Shown: piece by piece, positions 9,070-21,248 of the stretch | Position numbering within the stretch: position 1 is the stretch's first letter | Layout: each line of letters begins with the position of its first letter | NCBI RefSeq assembly: GCF_022747945.1 | Contig: NZ_JALDST010000001.1 | Location: forward strand, 5,766,001 to 5,830,000 | Direction: 5' to 3' | Length of the DNA: 64,000 nt | DNA from: Micromonospora sp. R77 | GTDB taxonomy: Bacteria; Actinomycetota; Actinomycetes; Mycobacteriales; Micromonosporaceae | Notes under the pieces: generated by a model | Database searches by the model: none | The model's input: the letters and a program-made list of their open reading frames with translations, nothing else | Told to the model about the DNA's origin: nothing | Program-made: the position numbers and the translations under genes

Positions 9070-9723
9070 TCAGAGCGTGCGCTGACGCGCCGGCTCGGCC
9101 GGCAGCGGCGACGGCCGACCGGTGGCGTGGGCGTCGACCCAGCCGGTGGTGATCAGCAGCAGCGCGGCGGCGTACGTGGTCATCACCAGCAGGCCCTGCG
9201 CCGGCAGCCGCACCCCGGCCGCGCCGAGCCCGATCATCAGGTCGGAGACGAGGAAGAGCGCCCCACCGACCGCCGTGCGCGCCGACACCCCGGTCGCGGC
9301 GGCGGCCATCAGCGACAGCGCCAGGCTGTAGCCGAGCACCGGCAGCCGCAGCGGCCCCAACGTGCCCCACAGCAGCGCGTTCGCCCCCGCCCAGGCGAGC
9401 AGGTAGGCGGCTACCGCGAGCGCCGGCGGCCGGCGGTGCCGCAGGAAGGCGGTGAGGAAGGAGAGCTGGGTGACCAGGAAGCAGCCCATCCCCACCAGGA
9501 ACGCGGTGCGGCCCGGCACGAGCAGTGCCACGTCACCCGCGCAGGCGAGGAGCAGGCCGACCGCCACCCCGTCGACCCGTCGCCGGACCGTCCAGAGGTA
9601 CGCCAGCAGCAGCGGCGCCAGCAGCGGCTTGGCCAGCCACTGCACCGCCGTCAGGTGGAACCCGACGCCGATCAGCTCGACGGCGGCGACGAGCCCGAAC
9701 AGTCGTAGCCAGTGGCGGCTCAC
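9070..9723 (-). CDS. YhhN/TMEM86-family membrane protein (lysoplasmalogenase-like)
   Basis: This 217-residue integral membrane protein has about eight hydrophobic segments and fits the YhhN family. Characterised members of that family (TMEM86A/B) hydrolyse the vinyl-ether bond of lysoplasmalogens. Family-like features include acidic residues within membrane helices (CAGDVALLVPG, LFLVSDLMIGLG) and the overall small all-helical architecture. The GTG at 9723 overlaps the stop of the preceding hydroxylase gene by four bases (GTGA), which decides the start and indicates translational coupling. Being coupled to a fatty acid hydroxylase/AGMO-like gene suggests both act on ether-linked or modified membrane lipids. 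The exact substrate in bacteria is uncertain. Confidence 0.8.
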   Translation of the reverse strand: MSRHWLRLFGLVAAVELIGVGFHLTAVQWLAKPLLAPLLLAYLWTVRRRVDGVAVGLLLACAGDVALLVPGRTAFLVGMGCFLVTQLSFLTAFLRHRRPPALAVAAYLLAWAGANALLWGTLGPLRLPVLGYSLALSLMAAAATGVSARTAVGGALFLVSDLMIGLGAAGVRLPAQGLLVMTTYAAALLLITTGWVDAHATGRPSPLPAEPARQRTL

Positions 9724-10547
9724 CGGGCCGGCTGCCAGCCGGGGCGGCCGAACACGTAGCCGAGCCGGTGCCGCCAGGAGGTGGCCGCCCGGGCGTCCGC
9801 CCAGATGGCGGCGAACTCGTGGGTGGCCACCCGCAGCGGGTTGTAGGTGGTGATGTTCGTGGTCAGGCCGTACCGGACGGGGGCGCGTTCCGGCGCGAAG
9901 CTGCCGAAGAGCCGGTCCCAGACGATCAGGATGCCGCCGTAGTTGCGGTCCAGGTATTCGGCGTTGGAGCCGTGGTGGACCCGGTGGTGCGACGGGGTGT
10001 TGAGCACCCACTCGATCGGCCGGGGCAGCACGCCGACCCGCTCGGTGTGCAGGAAGAACTGGTAGAGCAGGCTGATCGACTGCTGCAGGAAGATCATCCA
10101 CGGCGGGATGCCGAGCAGGGCCAGGGGCAGCCAGAACGGCAGCGAGGTCATCGGCGTCCAGCTCTGCCGCAGCGCGGTGGAGAGGTTGTAGTGGACGCTG
10201 GAGTGGTGCACCACGTGGCTGGCCCAGAGCACGCGTACCTCGTGGTGCAGCCGGTGGAACCAGTAGTAGGCCAGGTCGTCGGCGAAGAAGACGATCACCC
10301 AGGTCCACCAGTGGGCGGGGGAGAGGTGGATCGGGGCGATCGTCCACAGCGCCGCATAGAGGCCGACGGTGAGCAGCTTCCACGGGAATCCGATGAGCTG
10401 GCTGCCGAGGCCCATGGAGAGGCTGGTGGTGGTGTCGCGCAGTTCGTAGCCGCGTTCGGTGTCGTCGGGCAGGAACCGGTAGGAGACCGCCTCGATGACG
10501 ATGAGCAGCAGGAACGCCGGGACGGCGTAGAGCACGGCGGGGATCAT
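9720..10547 (-). CDS. Membrane di-iron fatty acid hydroxylase (sterol desaturase / alkylglycerol monooxygenase-like)
   Basis: This integral membrane oxygenase uses a di-iron centre held by eight histidines to hydroxylate lipids. The 275-residue protein shows the family boxes in order: HRLHHE (after ADDLAYYWF), HVVHHSS and HHRVHHG, set among four hydrophobic stretches. Closest characterised relatives in layout are alkylglycerol monooxygenase (TMEM195) and bacterial sterol desaturase-like hydroxylases. The ATG at 10547 overlaps the stop of the GntR regulator gene by four bases (ATGA), and its own stop overlaps the next gene, so the three form one operon. With the neighbouring lysoplasmalogenase-like protein this suggests ether-lipid breakdown. 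That function is inference from the pairing. Confidence 0.88.
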   Translation of the reverse strand: MIPAVLYAVPAFLLLIVIEAVSYRFLPDDTERGYELRDTTTSLSMGLGSQLIGFPWKLLTVGLYAALWTIAPIHLSPAHWWTWVIVFFADDLAYYWFHRLHHEVRVLWASHVVHHSSVHYNLSTALRQSWTPMTSLPFWLPLALLGIPPWMIFLQQSISLLYQFFLHTERVGVLPRPIEWVLNTPSHHRVHHGSNAEYLDRNYGGILIVWDRLFGSFAPERAPVRYGLTTNITTYNPLRVATHEFAAIWADARAATSWRHRLGYVFGRPGWQPAR

Positions 10548-11269
10548 GCTCGGTTTTCCCTTCCGGACACGGTGGTGGGGGTGGTGAGGGGGGCGGTGAG
10601 CAGGGCCTGGGCGTGCCGGGCGGCGGCCGTACCCTGGCCGGCGGCGATCGCGGCGGCGAGCCGGCGGTGGCCGGCGACGTCGAGCAGTTCGGCGGCCCGG
10701 CCGGCGGGCGGCACGTCGCCCACGGCGAGCGCGCCGGCCACCAGGCTGTTGAAGGCCAGCAGGTAGGCGGTGTTGCCGGAGCCGCGCACGACCAGCCGCC
10801 AGATGGTGATGTTGGCCGCCGCCATCCGGTCCAGGTCGGGCGCGAGCGTGCCGTACTCCTCGGCGGCCCGGACCAGCGCGGCGGTGACCGCCGGGTCGCC
10901 GCGCTCGGCGCAGAGCCGGGCCGCGTCGACGCCGACGCAGGCCCGCATCTCCAGCATGTCGCGGACCAGCGTCTCCACCGGGAGTACGTCCCCCGACTGG
11001 GTCAGCGACAGCGCCAGGTCGAGCCCGGCGTGCACCCGCCAGTCGAGCACCCGGGTGGCGCCGCCCTGGCTGACCCGGACCAGGCCGAGCTGCTGCAGCC
11101 GGCGCAGCGCCTCGCGGACGGCGTGCCGGTTGACCGCGAACGCGGCGGCCAGCTCCCGCTCACCGGGCAGGGTCTCGTCCGGCCGGTAGCGGCCGCTGAC
11201 GATGGCGTCGCGGAGCTGGCCGAAGACGTGGTCGGAGACCGAGGCGCGGGGGACGGGGACGAAGGCCAT
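10544..11269 (-). CDS. GntR family transcriptional regulator (FadR-type)
   Basis: This is a one-component DNA-binding regulator. An N-terminal winged helix-turn-helix (about residues 8-75, with the LPGERELAAAFAVNRHAVREALRRLQQLGLV signature pattern) is followed by an all-helical FCD-type effector domain. That domain contains spaced aspartate and histidine residues that in the family bind a metal and a carboxylate ligand. The gene is the first of an operon with the lipid hydroxylase and lysoplasmalogenase-like genes, so it probably controls them and responds to a lipid-derived acid. The start is uncertain. The ATG at 11269 gives a normal N-terminus, while the GTG at 11293 adds eight residues; neither has a clear ribosome site, so a leaderless transcript is possible. 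Confidence 0.88.
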   Translation of the reverse strand: MAFVPVPRASVSDHVFGQLRDAIVSGRYRPDETLPGERELAAAFAVNRHAVREALRRLQQLGLVRVSQGGATRVLDWRVHAGLDLALSLTQSGDVLPVETLVRDMLEMRACVGVDAARLCAERGDPAVTAALVRAAEEYGTLAPDLDRMAAANITIWRLVVRGSGNTAYLLAFNSLVAGALAVGDVPPAGRAAELLDVAGHRRLAAAIAAGQGTAAARHAQALLTAPLTTPTTVSGRENRA

Positions 11270-11306
11270 GGGCAGCAGTGTGAGCCGCCGCACATCAACT
11301 CGTCAA

Positions 11307-11319
11307 CTGGTTGGACCAG
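11307..11319. promoter_or_regulatory. Candidate GntR/FadR operator
   Basis: CTGGTTGGACCAG is a palindrome with 5-bp arms around a 3-bp centre. It matches the TGGT-N3-ACCA form of FadR-subfamily operators. It lies 14-38 bp upstream of the possible GntR starts and between that gene and htpG, so autoregulation is the simple reading. Confidence 0.5.
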
Positions 11320-11403
11320 ATCGACCCGGCCACCCTCTGCTGTCCCGGTGCACACACCTCGTATCCTGTCGCCGGAAACCCCGAGGGATGGAAGGGAGTC
11401 GGT

Positions 11404-13305
<1,902 letters not shown>

Positions 13306-13315
13306 TCCCGTACCG

Positions 13316-13355
13316 CCACGGAGCCGGCCCGGCGGGTGCCGGGCCGGCTCCGTGG
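13316..13355. terminator. Bidirectional hairpin terminator
   Basis: A perfect 17-bp stem (13316-13332 with 13339-13355) and a 6-nt loop lie between the convergent stops of htpG and the MFS transporter gene. Confidence 0.85.
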
Positions 13356-13359
13356 CCGG

Positions 13360-14781
13360 TCAAGCGGTGCGTCGCGGCAGCAGCCGGACCAGCAGGGCCA
13401 CCGCGACGCCCAGCGCCACCAGCACGGTCAGGCCGAGCGTGAACGCGTGCGGGAAGCCGCCGGTGCCGAGCGCGCCGTAGAACACGCTGCCGATCAGGGC
13501 CACCCCGATCGCGTTGCCGGCCTGCTGCGCCGCGGAGAGCACCCCGGAGGCGGCGGCCGCGTGCCGGGCCGCCACCCCGGCCAGCACGATCGACGGCAGC
13601 GGCGCGACCACCAGCCCCATCCCCACGCCGGCCACCGTGAGTCCCGGCACCAGCCAGCCGACCGGGTCGTGCGCGGCGAACGCGAGCAGCGCGTACCCGG
13701 CGGCGACCACCAGCGTGCCGACGGTCAGCGTCCGGCGGCCCCGCCCGGCGGCGAACCGGCCGGAGAGCACCGACGTGACCAGGTAGCCGACGCCGAGCGG
13801 CGCGAAGAGCAGCCCGGACGCGAGCGCCGACAGGCCGCGCCCGTCCTGCAGGTAGACCGCCAGCACCAGGAAGAACGACGCCATCGTGAGCTGGAAGGCC
13901 AGACTCACCAGCACCCCCACGGTGTACGCGCGGTCGCCGAACAGACCCGGGTGCACCAGGGGTGCGCCACCCCGCCGCGCCAGCCGACGCTGGCGCAGCG
14001 CGAACGCGGCGAGCGGGGGCAGGGCCGCCAGGCACCAGCTGGCCGACTCGCCGGCCACCAGCGGGTGGACCACGGCGATCAGACCGAGCGTGACCAGCAC
14101 CGTACCGACCAGGTCGAGGCGGGCACCGGTCGCGGAGCGGGACTCCGGCAGCAGGCGCCGGCTGGCCGCGACGGCCGCCACCCCGATCGGCAGGTTGATC
14201 AGGAAGATGCTCCGCCAGCCGAGACCCGCGATGTCCATCCGGATCAGCAGCCCGCCGACGAGCTGCCCGAACACCGCGCCCAGCCCCACCGCGACGCCGT
14301 ACGCGCTGAACGCGCGGGCCCGCCGGGCGCCGGTGTAGACGGTGGTGATGATGGCCAGCACCTGCGGCATCAGCAGCGCCGCGCCGACCCCCTGCACGAC
14401 CCGGCCGGCGACCAGCACGCCCGCGGTCGGCGCCAGCCCGCACGCCGCCGAGGCGAGCGTGAACAGGCCGAGCCCCGAGGTGTACAGCCGACGCCGGCCG
14501 TACAGGTCGCCCAGTCGGCCGCCGGTGATGAGGCCGGCGGCCAGCGCCAGCCCGAACCCGGCGACCACCCACTGCACCGCCGACGGACCGGCCCGTAGGT
14601 CCACCTGGATCGACGGGATGGCCACGTTGACGATGAAGAAGTCCAGCAGCGTGACGAACGTGCCGGTCAGCAGCACCAGCAGGGCACCCCAGCCGGTGTC
14701 GGCCCGAACCGGGGTGGCGACGGTGCTCTCCGTGGCGGCCGGCGCGGCGGTGCTCGCGGGCCGCTCCTGCAGGGTCGTCAT
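13360..14781 (-). CDS. MFS drug exporter, EmrB/QacA (DHA2) type
   Basis: This proton-driven efflux pump of the 14-helix DHA2 class probably exports a toxic or signalling small molecule. The 473-residue protein opens with a polar tail. It then shows motif D1 (DFFIVNVAIPSIQ), the loop 2-3 motif A (GGRLGDLYGRRR) and the motif C region (GVAVGLGAVFGQLVGG) that marks antiporters. The ATG at 14781 overlaps the stop of the upstream SnoaL-like gene (ATGA), so the two are translationally coupled. The divergent LuxR-type ATPase regulator at 15239 is the likely controller. The substrate is unknown. Confidence 0.9.
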   Translation of the reverse strand: MTTLQERPASTAAPAATESTVATPVRADTGWGALLVLLTGTFVTLLDFFIVNVAIPSIQVDLRAGPSAVQWVVAGFGLALAAGLITGGRLGDLYGRRRLYTSGLGLFTLASAACGLAPTAGVLVAGRVVQGVGAALLMPQVLAIITTVYTGARRARAFSAYGVAVGLGAVFGQLVGGLLIRMDIAGLGWRSIFLINLPIGVAAVAASRRLLPESRSATGARLDLVGTVLVTLGLIAVVHPLVAGESASWCLAALPPLAAFALRQRRLARRGGAPLVHPGLFGDRAYTVGVLVSLAFQLTMASFFLVLAVYLQDGRGLSALASGLLFAPLGVGYLVTSVLSGRFAAGRGRRTLTVGTLVVAAGYALLAFAAHDPVGWLVPGLTVAGVGMGLVVAPLPSIVLAGVAARHAAAASGVLSAAQQAGNAIGVALIGSVFYGALGTGGFPHAFTLGLTVLVALGVAVALLVRLLPRRTA

Positions 14782-15125
14782 GCCGGGACCTTGTCGAGGA
14801 AGCCGTGGACCTGGGCGATCCGGCCGTCGGCGGTGAACACCGCGACGTCGAAGCCGACGACGAGCGGCTCCGCGCCGGGCGCGCCGAGGGTCCAGGTGAA
14901 CCGGGCGATGTCGTGGTGGGCGTCCACCGGGCCGAGGCCGAACCGCAGCCCCGGGAACTGCCCCTGCACGGCACCGATCAGGGCGGCGATCGCCTCGCGG
15001 CCCTCGACGACCGCCAGCGGGTCGGTGTAGCGGCCGTCCTCGGCCCACACCTCGTCGATCAGCAGCCGCCGCTTCGCCGGGTCCGTCTCGTTCCAGCTCT
15101 CGATGTACCGGTCGATGACCTTCAT
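14778..15125 (-). CDS. SnoaL-like / NTF2-fold protein
   Basis: This small cytosolic protein of 115 residues has the SnoaL/NTF2-like alpha-beta barrel pattern: helix RYIESWNETDPAKRR, strand WAEDGRYTDPLAVVEGREAI, and C-terminal strands ARFTWTLGAPG and VGFDVAVFTADGRI. Members range from polyketide cyclases to detoxifying isomerases, and no catalytic residues can be assigned here. The ATG at 15125 has GGAGGAA upstream. It is the first gene of a two-gene unit with the DHA2 exporter, which suggests modification or binding of the exported compound. That is inference. Confidence 0.82.
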   Translation of the reverse strand: MKVIDRYIESWNETDPAKRRLLIDEVWAEDGRYTDPLAVVEGREAIAALIGAVQGQFPGLRFGLGPVDAHHDIARFTWTLGAPGAEPLVVGFDVAVFTADGRIAQVHGFLDKVPA

Positions 15126-15238
15126 GGTGTTCCTCCCGTTCGTTCCTTCAGCTGCCTGGAACGCTATGGCGCGGCGCCGGCCGGGAAATCTGTCACGCAT
15201 CAGTACTTCTGTCCGCGCGCCTCGGTAACCTCTCGGCC

Positions 15239-17930
15239 ATGCTGTACGGGCGGGACGCGGAGCTGGCGGTGTTGCGCACGATGCTGGACACCGTCCGCTC
15301 CGGCGGCAGCGGCGCGCTGGTGGTCCGGGGTGAGCCGGGGATCGGCAAGACCGCGCTGGTCGCGCACCTCGACACGGCCGGGCTGCGGGTGCTGGGCGGC
15401 GTGGGCGTGGAGTCCGAGGCCGAGCTGCCGTTCGCCGGCCTGCACCTGCTGCTGCACCCGGTGCTGGACCGGCTCGACGCGCTGCCGCAGGTGCAGGCCG
15501 AGGCGTTACGCGGCGCGCTGGGGTTGGCCGAGGCCGGTGCGCCGGACCGGTTCCTGGTCGGCCTCGCGGTGCTGTCGCTGCTGTCCGAGCTGGCCGACGA
15601 CGGTCCGCTGCTGGCCGTCGTGGACGACGCCCAGTGGCTGGACCGGGCGTCCGCCGACGCGCTGCTGTTCGCGGCCCGCCGGCTCGGCGCCGAGCCGGTC
15701 GGCCTGCTCTTCGCCGCCCGCCCCGACGGCTTTCCGGCACCCGGGGTGCCGGAGCTGCCGCTGCGCGGGCTGAACCCGGCCGACGCGGCGGCGCTGCTGG
15801 CCGCGCACGCCACCGACCTGGACGCCGGTGCACGGTACCGGGTGCTCGCCGACGCCGTCGGAAATCCGCTGGCACTGATCGAGCTGCCGGCGGTCGCGGC
15901 GTCCGCCGGGGCGGCGCTGCCCGACCGGCTGCGCGACGCGTTCCAGGCCCGGGTCCGCACCCTGCCCGACGGCGTGCGGACCATGCTGGAGGTGCTCGCC
16001 GCCGACGACACCGGCGACCTCGGTGTGCTGCTGCGGGCGGCCGGCAAGCTGGGCGTCGGCAGCACCGACCTGGACGTCGCGGTCCGGGCCGGGCTGGTCA
16101 CCGCGGACGGCACCGTGGCGTTCCGACACCCACTGGTCCGGGCCGCGGTGTGGCACGGCACGCCGCCCGGCCGGCGGATCGCCGTCCACGACGCGCTGGC
16201 CGCCGCACTGGACCGGCCGGGCGACGCCGATCGTCGGGCCTGGCACCTGGCATCGGCGACCACCCGCACCGACGAGCGGGTCGCCGCCGAGCTGGAACGC
16301 ACCGCGGCGTGGGCCGGCGAGCGCAGCGACCACGCCGCCGCGGCCGCCGCGTACGAGCGGGCCGCGCAGCTCTCCGCCGAACCCGCCGCCCAGCTGCGGC
16401 GGCTCACGCTCGCCGCCGAGGCCGCCGCCGAGGCGGGCGACCTGGACCGCTCCGACGCCCTCGCCGCCCTGGCCGAGCGCCCCGGCGCCGACGATCCGGT
16501 ACTGGCGGCCCGGCTGACCGCGGTGCGCGCCGCGGCGGACTTCGGCGCGGGCGCTGCCGTCCGCGCACGAGCGGCTGCTGCGTGGCGCCGACCGGGTGGC
16601 CGACACGGACCGGCACCTGGCGCTGAGCCTGCTCGTGGAGGCGCTGCACGTCGGCTGGTACGCGGGCGAGCGGCAGCTGGCGGAGTCGGTGGCGCGGTTG
16701 CGGTCGGCGCTGGTGCCCGACGACCCGCTGACCCCGCTGGCCCGGTTGTCGATGCACGCCGTCACCCCGATCGTCGGCGTGACCGACGAGGGCGGCGGGG
16801 TCGACTGGGCCGAGCCCGGCGCGGTGGCCGGGGTGGCCCGTGGGGCGGCGGACGAGCCCGGCGTCGCGATCCTCGTGGCGGGGATCGGGCTGATCCTCGG
16901 TCAGGAGACGGTCACCGTCGAGCTGGCCGAGGAGCAGGTGGAGTCGGCGCGTCGGCAGGGCCGGGTGGGCTGGCTGCCGCAGGCGTTGTTCTACCTGGCG
17001 TGCGGCTGGCAGTTCGCCGGCTGGCCGGCCCAGGCCACCGCGGCGGCACAGGAGGCCCTGGCGATCGCCCGCGACACCGACCAACGCCAGTGGATCGACC
17101 GGCTCGGCGAACCGCTGGCGTACCTGGCCGCGGTGGCCGGGGACACCGACGGGTGCCGCCGGATCACCGACGAGGCGCTCGCCCGGGTGGCGGGCGGCGA
17201 CCCGGCCTGGCAGGTGCCCTGGGTGTACGCCGCACTCGGCCTGCTGGAGCTCGGTCAGGGCCGCGCGGATTCGGCGCTGATGTGGCTGGCGCCGCTGGCC
17301 GAGGGCCGGGCCCGGTTCCACGTCTCGGCCACCCGGAGCACACCGGACCTGGTCGAGGCCGCGGTGCGGGCCGGTCGGCCGGCCGAGGCGGCCGAGGCGT
17401 TCCGCCAGTACGAGCGCTGGGCCGCGCACGCACGGCAGCCGTGGATCGACGCGGTCGTGCTGCGCTGCCGGGCGTTGCTCGGCCCGGACGAGACGGCGGG
17501 TGAGTCGTACGCCGCGGCGCTGTCGGCGTACCGCCGGCTCAACCGGCCGTTCGACGAGGCCCGCACGGCGCTGCTGTACGGGGAGTGGCTGCGCCGGGCC
17601 CGCCGTCGGGCGGAGGCGCGGACCTATCTGGACGCCGCGCTGGACGGCTTCGAGAAGCTGGAAGCGGTGCCGTGGGCGGCGCGGGCGCGTACCGAGCTGG
17701 GTGCCGCCGGCACCCCGGCGCCGCACCGGCCGACCGGCCTGGCCGCCCGGCTCACCCCGCAGGAGCTGCAGATCGTCACGCTCGCTGCCAGCGGTCTGTC
17801 CAACAAGGACATCGCCACGCGGCTGTTCCTGTCCGCCCGTACGGTCGGCTATCACCTGTACAAGGCGTACCCGAAGCTCGGAGTGGTCTCCCGCGCCGAG
17901 CTGTCCGATCTGGACCTCGCGGCGGTGTGA
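15239..17930 (+). pseudogene. LuxR-family AAA/STAND regulator (LAL type), one frameshift
   Basis: This large ATP-dependent transcriptional regulator has about 896 residues if the frame is repaired. The N-terminal NTPase shows Walker A (GEPGIGKTAL, near residue 33) and Walker B (LLAVVDDAQWLD). A TPR-like helical middle follows, and the C-terminal LuxR helix-turn-helix is LTPQELQIVTLAASGLSNKDIA with its recognition helix. The two parts are in different frames. The break lies at the GGG run 16549-16551, where one extra base explains it; on either side the sequence is continuous and homologous. It diverges from the SnoaL/MFS pair over 113 bp, so it is the probable local activator. Given other one-base breaks in G/C runs here, an assembly error is plausible. 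Confidence 0.82.
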
Positions 17931-17954
17931 CCGCACCCGATAGCCGCATCGCCC

Positions 17955-17972
17955 GGCGGTTCCGGAACCGCC
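17955..17972. promoter_or_regulatory. 18-bp perfect palindrome flanked by 9-bp direct repeats
   Basis: GGCGGTTCCGGAACCGCC is a loop-free perfect palindrome. Copies of GCCGCATCG lie at 17943-17951 and 17970-17978, the second overlapping its right edge. It lies between the LuxR gene stop and the GH3 gene start, and could be an operator for the GH3 gene or a compact terminator. Nothing decides between them. Confidence 0.45.
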
Positions 17973-18048
17973 GCATCGTTCCTAGTCGATGAAAGCTGGC
18001 ATAGGGTGCCGGTGAACGGCCTCAGCGTTCCTCCGGAAGGAGCGACCC

Positions 18049-19878
18049 GTGATCCGTCACCGCCGCCACCGCCCCCTCGCCCTCGTCGGCCTCCTCGTCG
18101 CGGTCACCGCCCTGGTCGCGCCCGCGCCGGCCACCGCCGCCGGCCTGCCCTACCAGGACCCGACCCTGCCCGTCGCCACCCGCGTCGCCGACCTGCTCTC
18201 CCGGATGACTTTGGACGAGAAGCTCGGCCAGATGACCCAGGCCGAGCGCGGCTCGGTCACCGCCGCCGACCTCACCACCTACCGGCTCGGCTCGCTGCTC
18301 TCCGGCGGCGGCTCCGCGCCCACGCCCAACACCGCCACCGGCTGGGCCGACATGTACGACGGCTTCCAGCGGGCCGCCCTCGCCACCCCGCTGGCCATCC
18401 CGATGATCTACGGGGTGGACGCGGTGCACGGGCACAACAACGTCCACGGCGCGACGATCTTCCCGCACAACATCGGCCTCGGCGCGACCCGCGACCCGGC
18501 CCTGGTGCAGCAGATCGGGCAGGCGGTGGCCGAGGAGGTCAGCGGCACCGGCGTCGACTGGGACTTCGCCCCCTGCCTCTGCGTGGCCCGCAACGACCGG
18601 TGGGGCCGCACCTACGAGTCGTTCGGCGAGACCCCGGACCTGCCGTCGAGCATGTCCACCCTGGTCACCGGCCTGCAGGGCAGCACCCTCGGCGGACCCA
18701 CCTCGGTACTGGCCACCGCCAAGCACTACGTCGGCGACGGTGGCACCACCGGCGGCGTCGACCAGGGCGACACCCGGCTCAGCGAGGCCGACCTGCGCGC
18801 CGTCCACCTGCCGCCGTTCCAGGCCGCCGTCCAGCGCGGGGTCGGCTCGGTGATGATCTCCTACAGCAGCTGGAACGGCGTGAAGATGCACGGCAACCAG
18901 TACCTGATCACCACCGTCCTCAAGGGCGAACTCGGCTTCTCCGGCTTCGTCGTCTCGGACTGGAACGGCATCGACCAGATCGACGGCGCTGCCGGCTTCA
19001 CCGCCGCCGAGGTCACCGCCGCGATCAACGCCGGCATCGACATGGTGATGGTGCCGACCGCCTGGAAGACCTTCCTCAGCACGCTCCGCGCCGAGGTGCA
19101 GAACGGCCACGTCCCGCTGAGCCGGATCGACGACGCGAACCGGCGCATCCTCACCAAGAAGTTCGAGCTGGGCCTCTTCGAGCGGCCGTACACCGACCGG
19201 AGCTGGACCCCGACGGTGGGTAACGCCGCCCACCGGGCGTTGGCCCGGCAGGCCGTCCGCGAGTCCCAGGTGCTGCTGAAGAACTCCGGCGGCGTGCTGC
19301 CGCTGGCCCGGGACAACAACAAGATCCTCGTGGCCGGCAAGAACGCCGACAACATCGGCAACTCCAGCGGCGGCTGGACCATCTCCTGGCAGGGCTCGTC
19401 CGGCGCGATCACCCCCGGCACCACCATCCTGCAGGGCATCCGCGCGGCGGTCGGTCCGACCACGACCGTCACCTACAACCAGCGCGGCACCGGCATCGAC
19501 CGCAGCTACCGGGCCGCGATCGCGGTGGTCGGCGAGACGCCGTACGCCGAGGGGCAGGGCGACCGGACCGGCAGCATGAGCCTGGACCGGGACGACCTGC
19601 GGACCATCTCGACGCTGCGCAACGCGGGCGTGCCGGTGATCGTGGTGCTGGTGTCCGGCCGTCCGCTGGACATCGCCACCGAGCTGCCCCGCTGGGACGC
19701 GCTGCTGGCGTCCTGGTTGCCCGGCACCGAGGGTGCCGGGGTGGCGGACGTGCTCTTCGGCGCCGCGCCGACCGGCAAACTGCCGATGACCTGGATGAAC
19801 TCGGTCAGCCAGCAGCCCATCAACGCCGGCGACGGTCAGCTGCCGCTCTTTCCCCAGGGCTTCGGCCTGACCTACTGA
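18049..19878 (+). CDS. Secreted GH3 beta-glucosidase
   Basis: This exported family 3 glycoside hydrolase has 609 residues with a signal peptide over about 1-31 (ending PATAAG). The barrel carries QMTQAERG, GVDAVHGHNNVHGAT, KHYVGDGGTTGGVDQG and the nucleophile aspartate of VVSDWNGID near residue 304. The C-domain carries VLLKNSGGVLPL and ends in a standard FPQGFGLTY. It is a close paralogue of the enzyme at 784 but lacks the Calx-beta domain and the helical tail. The GTG at 18049 follows GGAAGGAG. Expected role is exo-acting hydrolysis of beta-linked glucose oligomers outside the cell. No AGCGCT-type operator is seen upstream, unlike the first copy. Confidence 0.92.
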   Translation: MIRHRRHRPLALVGLLVAVTALVAPAPATAAGLPYQDPTLPVATRVADLLSRMTLDEKLGQMTQAERGSVTAADLTTYRLGSLLSGGGSAPTPNTATGWADMYDGFQRAALATPLAIPMIYGVDAVHGHNNVHGATIFPHNIGLGATRDPALVQQIGQAVAEEVSGTGVDWDFAPCLCVARNDRWGRTYESFGETPDLPSSMSTLVTGLQGSTLGGPTSVLATAKHYVGDGGTTGGVDQGDTRLSEADLRAVHLPPFQAAVQRGVGSVMISYSSWNGVKMHGNQYLITTVLKGELGFSGFVVSDWNGIDQIDGAAGFTAAEVTAAINAGIDMVMVPTAWKTFLSTLRAEVQNGHVPLSRIDDANRRILTKKFELGLFERPYTDRSWTPTVGNAAHRALARQAVRESQVLLKNSGGVLPLARDNNKILVAGKNADNIGNSSGGWTISWQGSSGAITPGTTILQGIRAAVGPTTTVTYNQRGTGIDRSYRAAIAVVGETPYAEGQGDRTGSMSLDRDDLRTISTLRNAGVPVIVVLVSGRPLDIATELPRWDALLASWLPGTEGAGVADVLFGAAPTGKLPMTWMNSVSQQPINAGDGQLPLFPQGFGLTY

Positions 19879-19913
19879 CCACGCCCGTGGACTGTCCGAC
19901 CGGGAGCTTGTAA

Positions 19914-20912
<999 letters not shown>

Positions 20913-20956
20913 TCCCCGCGACCGCGCACCGGGTCCGCCCGGGTACGGATCGACCG

Positions 20957-20990
20957 CGAACGCCCGGCCGGGTCACCGGCCGGGCGTTCG
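20957..20990 (+). terminator. Hairpin terminator of the Rpf gene
   Basis: A perfect 15-bp stem, CGAACGCCCGGCCGG with its complement, and a 4-nt loop lie 45 nt after the stop codon. Confidence 0.85.
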
Positions 20991-21068
20991 GCCGTCCGGC
21001 CCGGTGAGTGCCGTCCGGTCGGACCGGACGAAAGGGTTTGTCCGGGCCGGACCGGGGCATCCGGGAGC

Positions 21069-21167
21069 ATGTCGTCCGTCGTCGAGGACCCGCCGCTGCC
21101 GACGCACCTCCAGTTGGAGATCACCTCGGCCTGCAACCTGCGCTGCCTGATGTGCCTGGTGCGCTAC
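21069..21167 (+). pseudogene. Radical SAM/SPASM protein, 5' fragment split by IS element
   Basis: These 33 codons encode the N-terminus of a radical SAM enzyme, including the cluster motif CNLRCLMC (CxxxCxxC), which binds the SAM-cleaving 4Fe-4S centre. Reading stops being homologous at CTAC (21164-21167), where the IS begins. Joining this piece directly to 22944 restores one open frame of 337 residues (LVRY followed by RPPVNKLAG). The start is the ATG at 21069. The gene is inactivated by the insertion unless the element excises. Confidence 0.88.
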
Positions 21168-21248
21168 CGGAATGCGGGCCAGTGCTCCGGCCTTCTGGCC
21201 GGGGGTGAAGGCCCGCGTTGGGAGGGCCGTCAAGGCTCGAGCAGTGTC

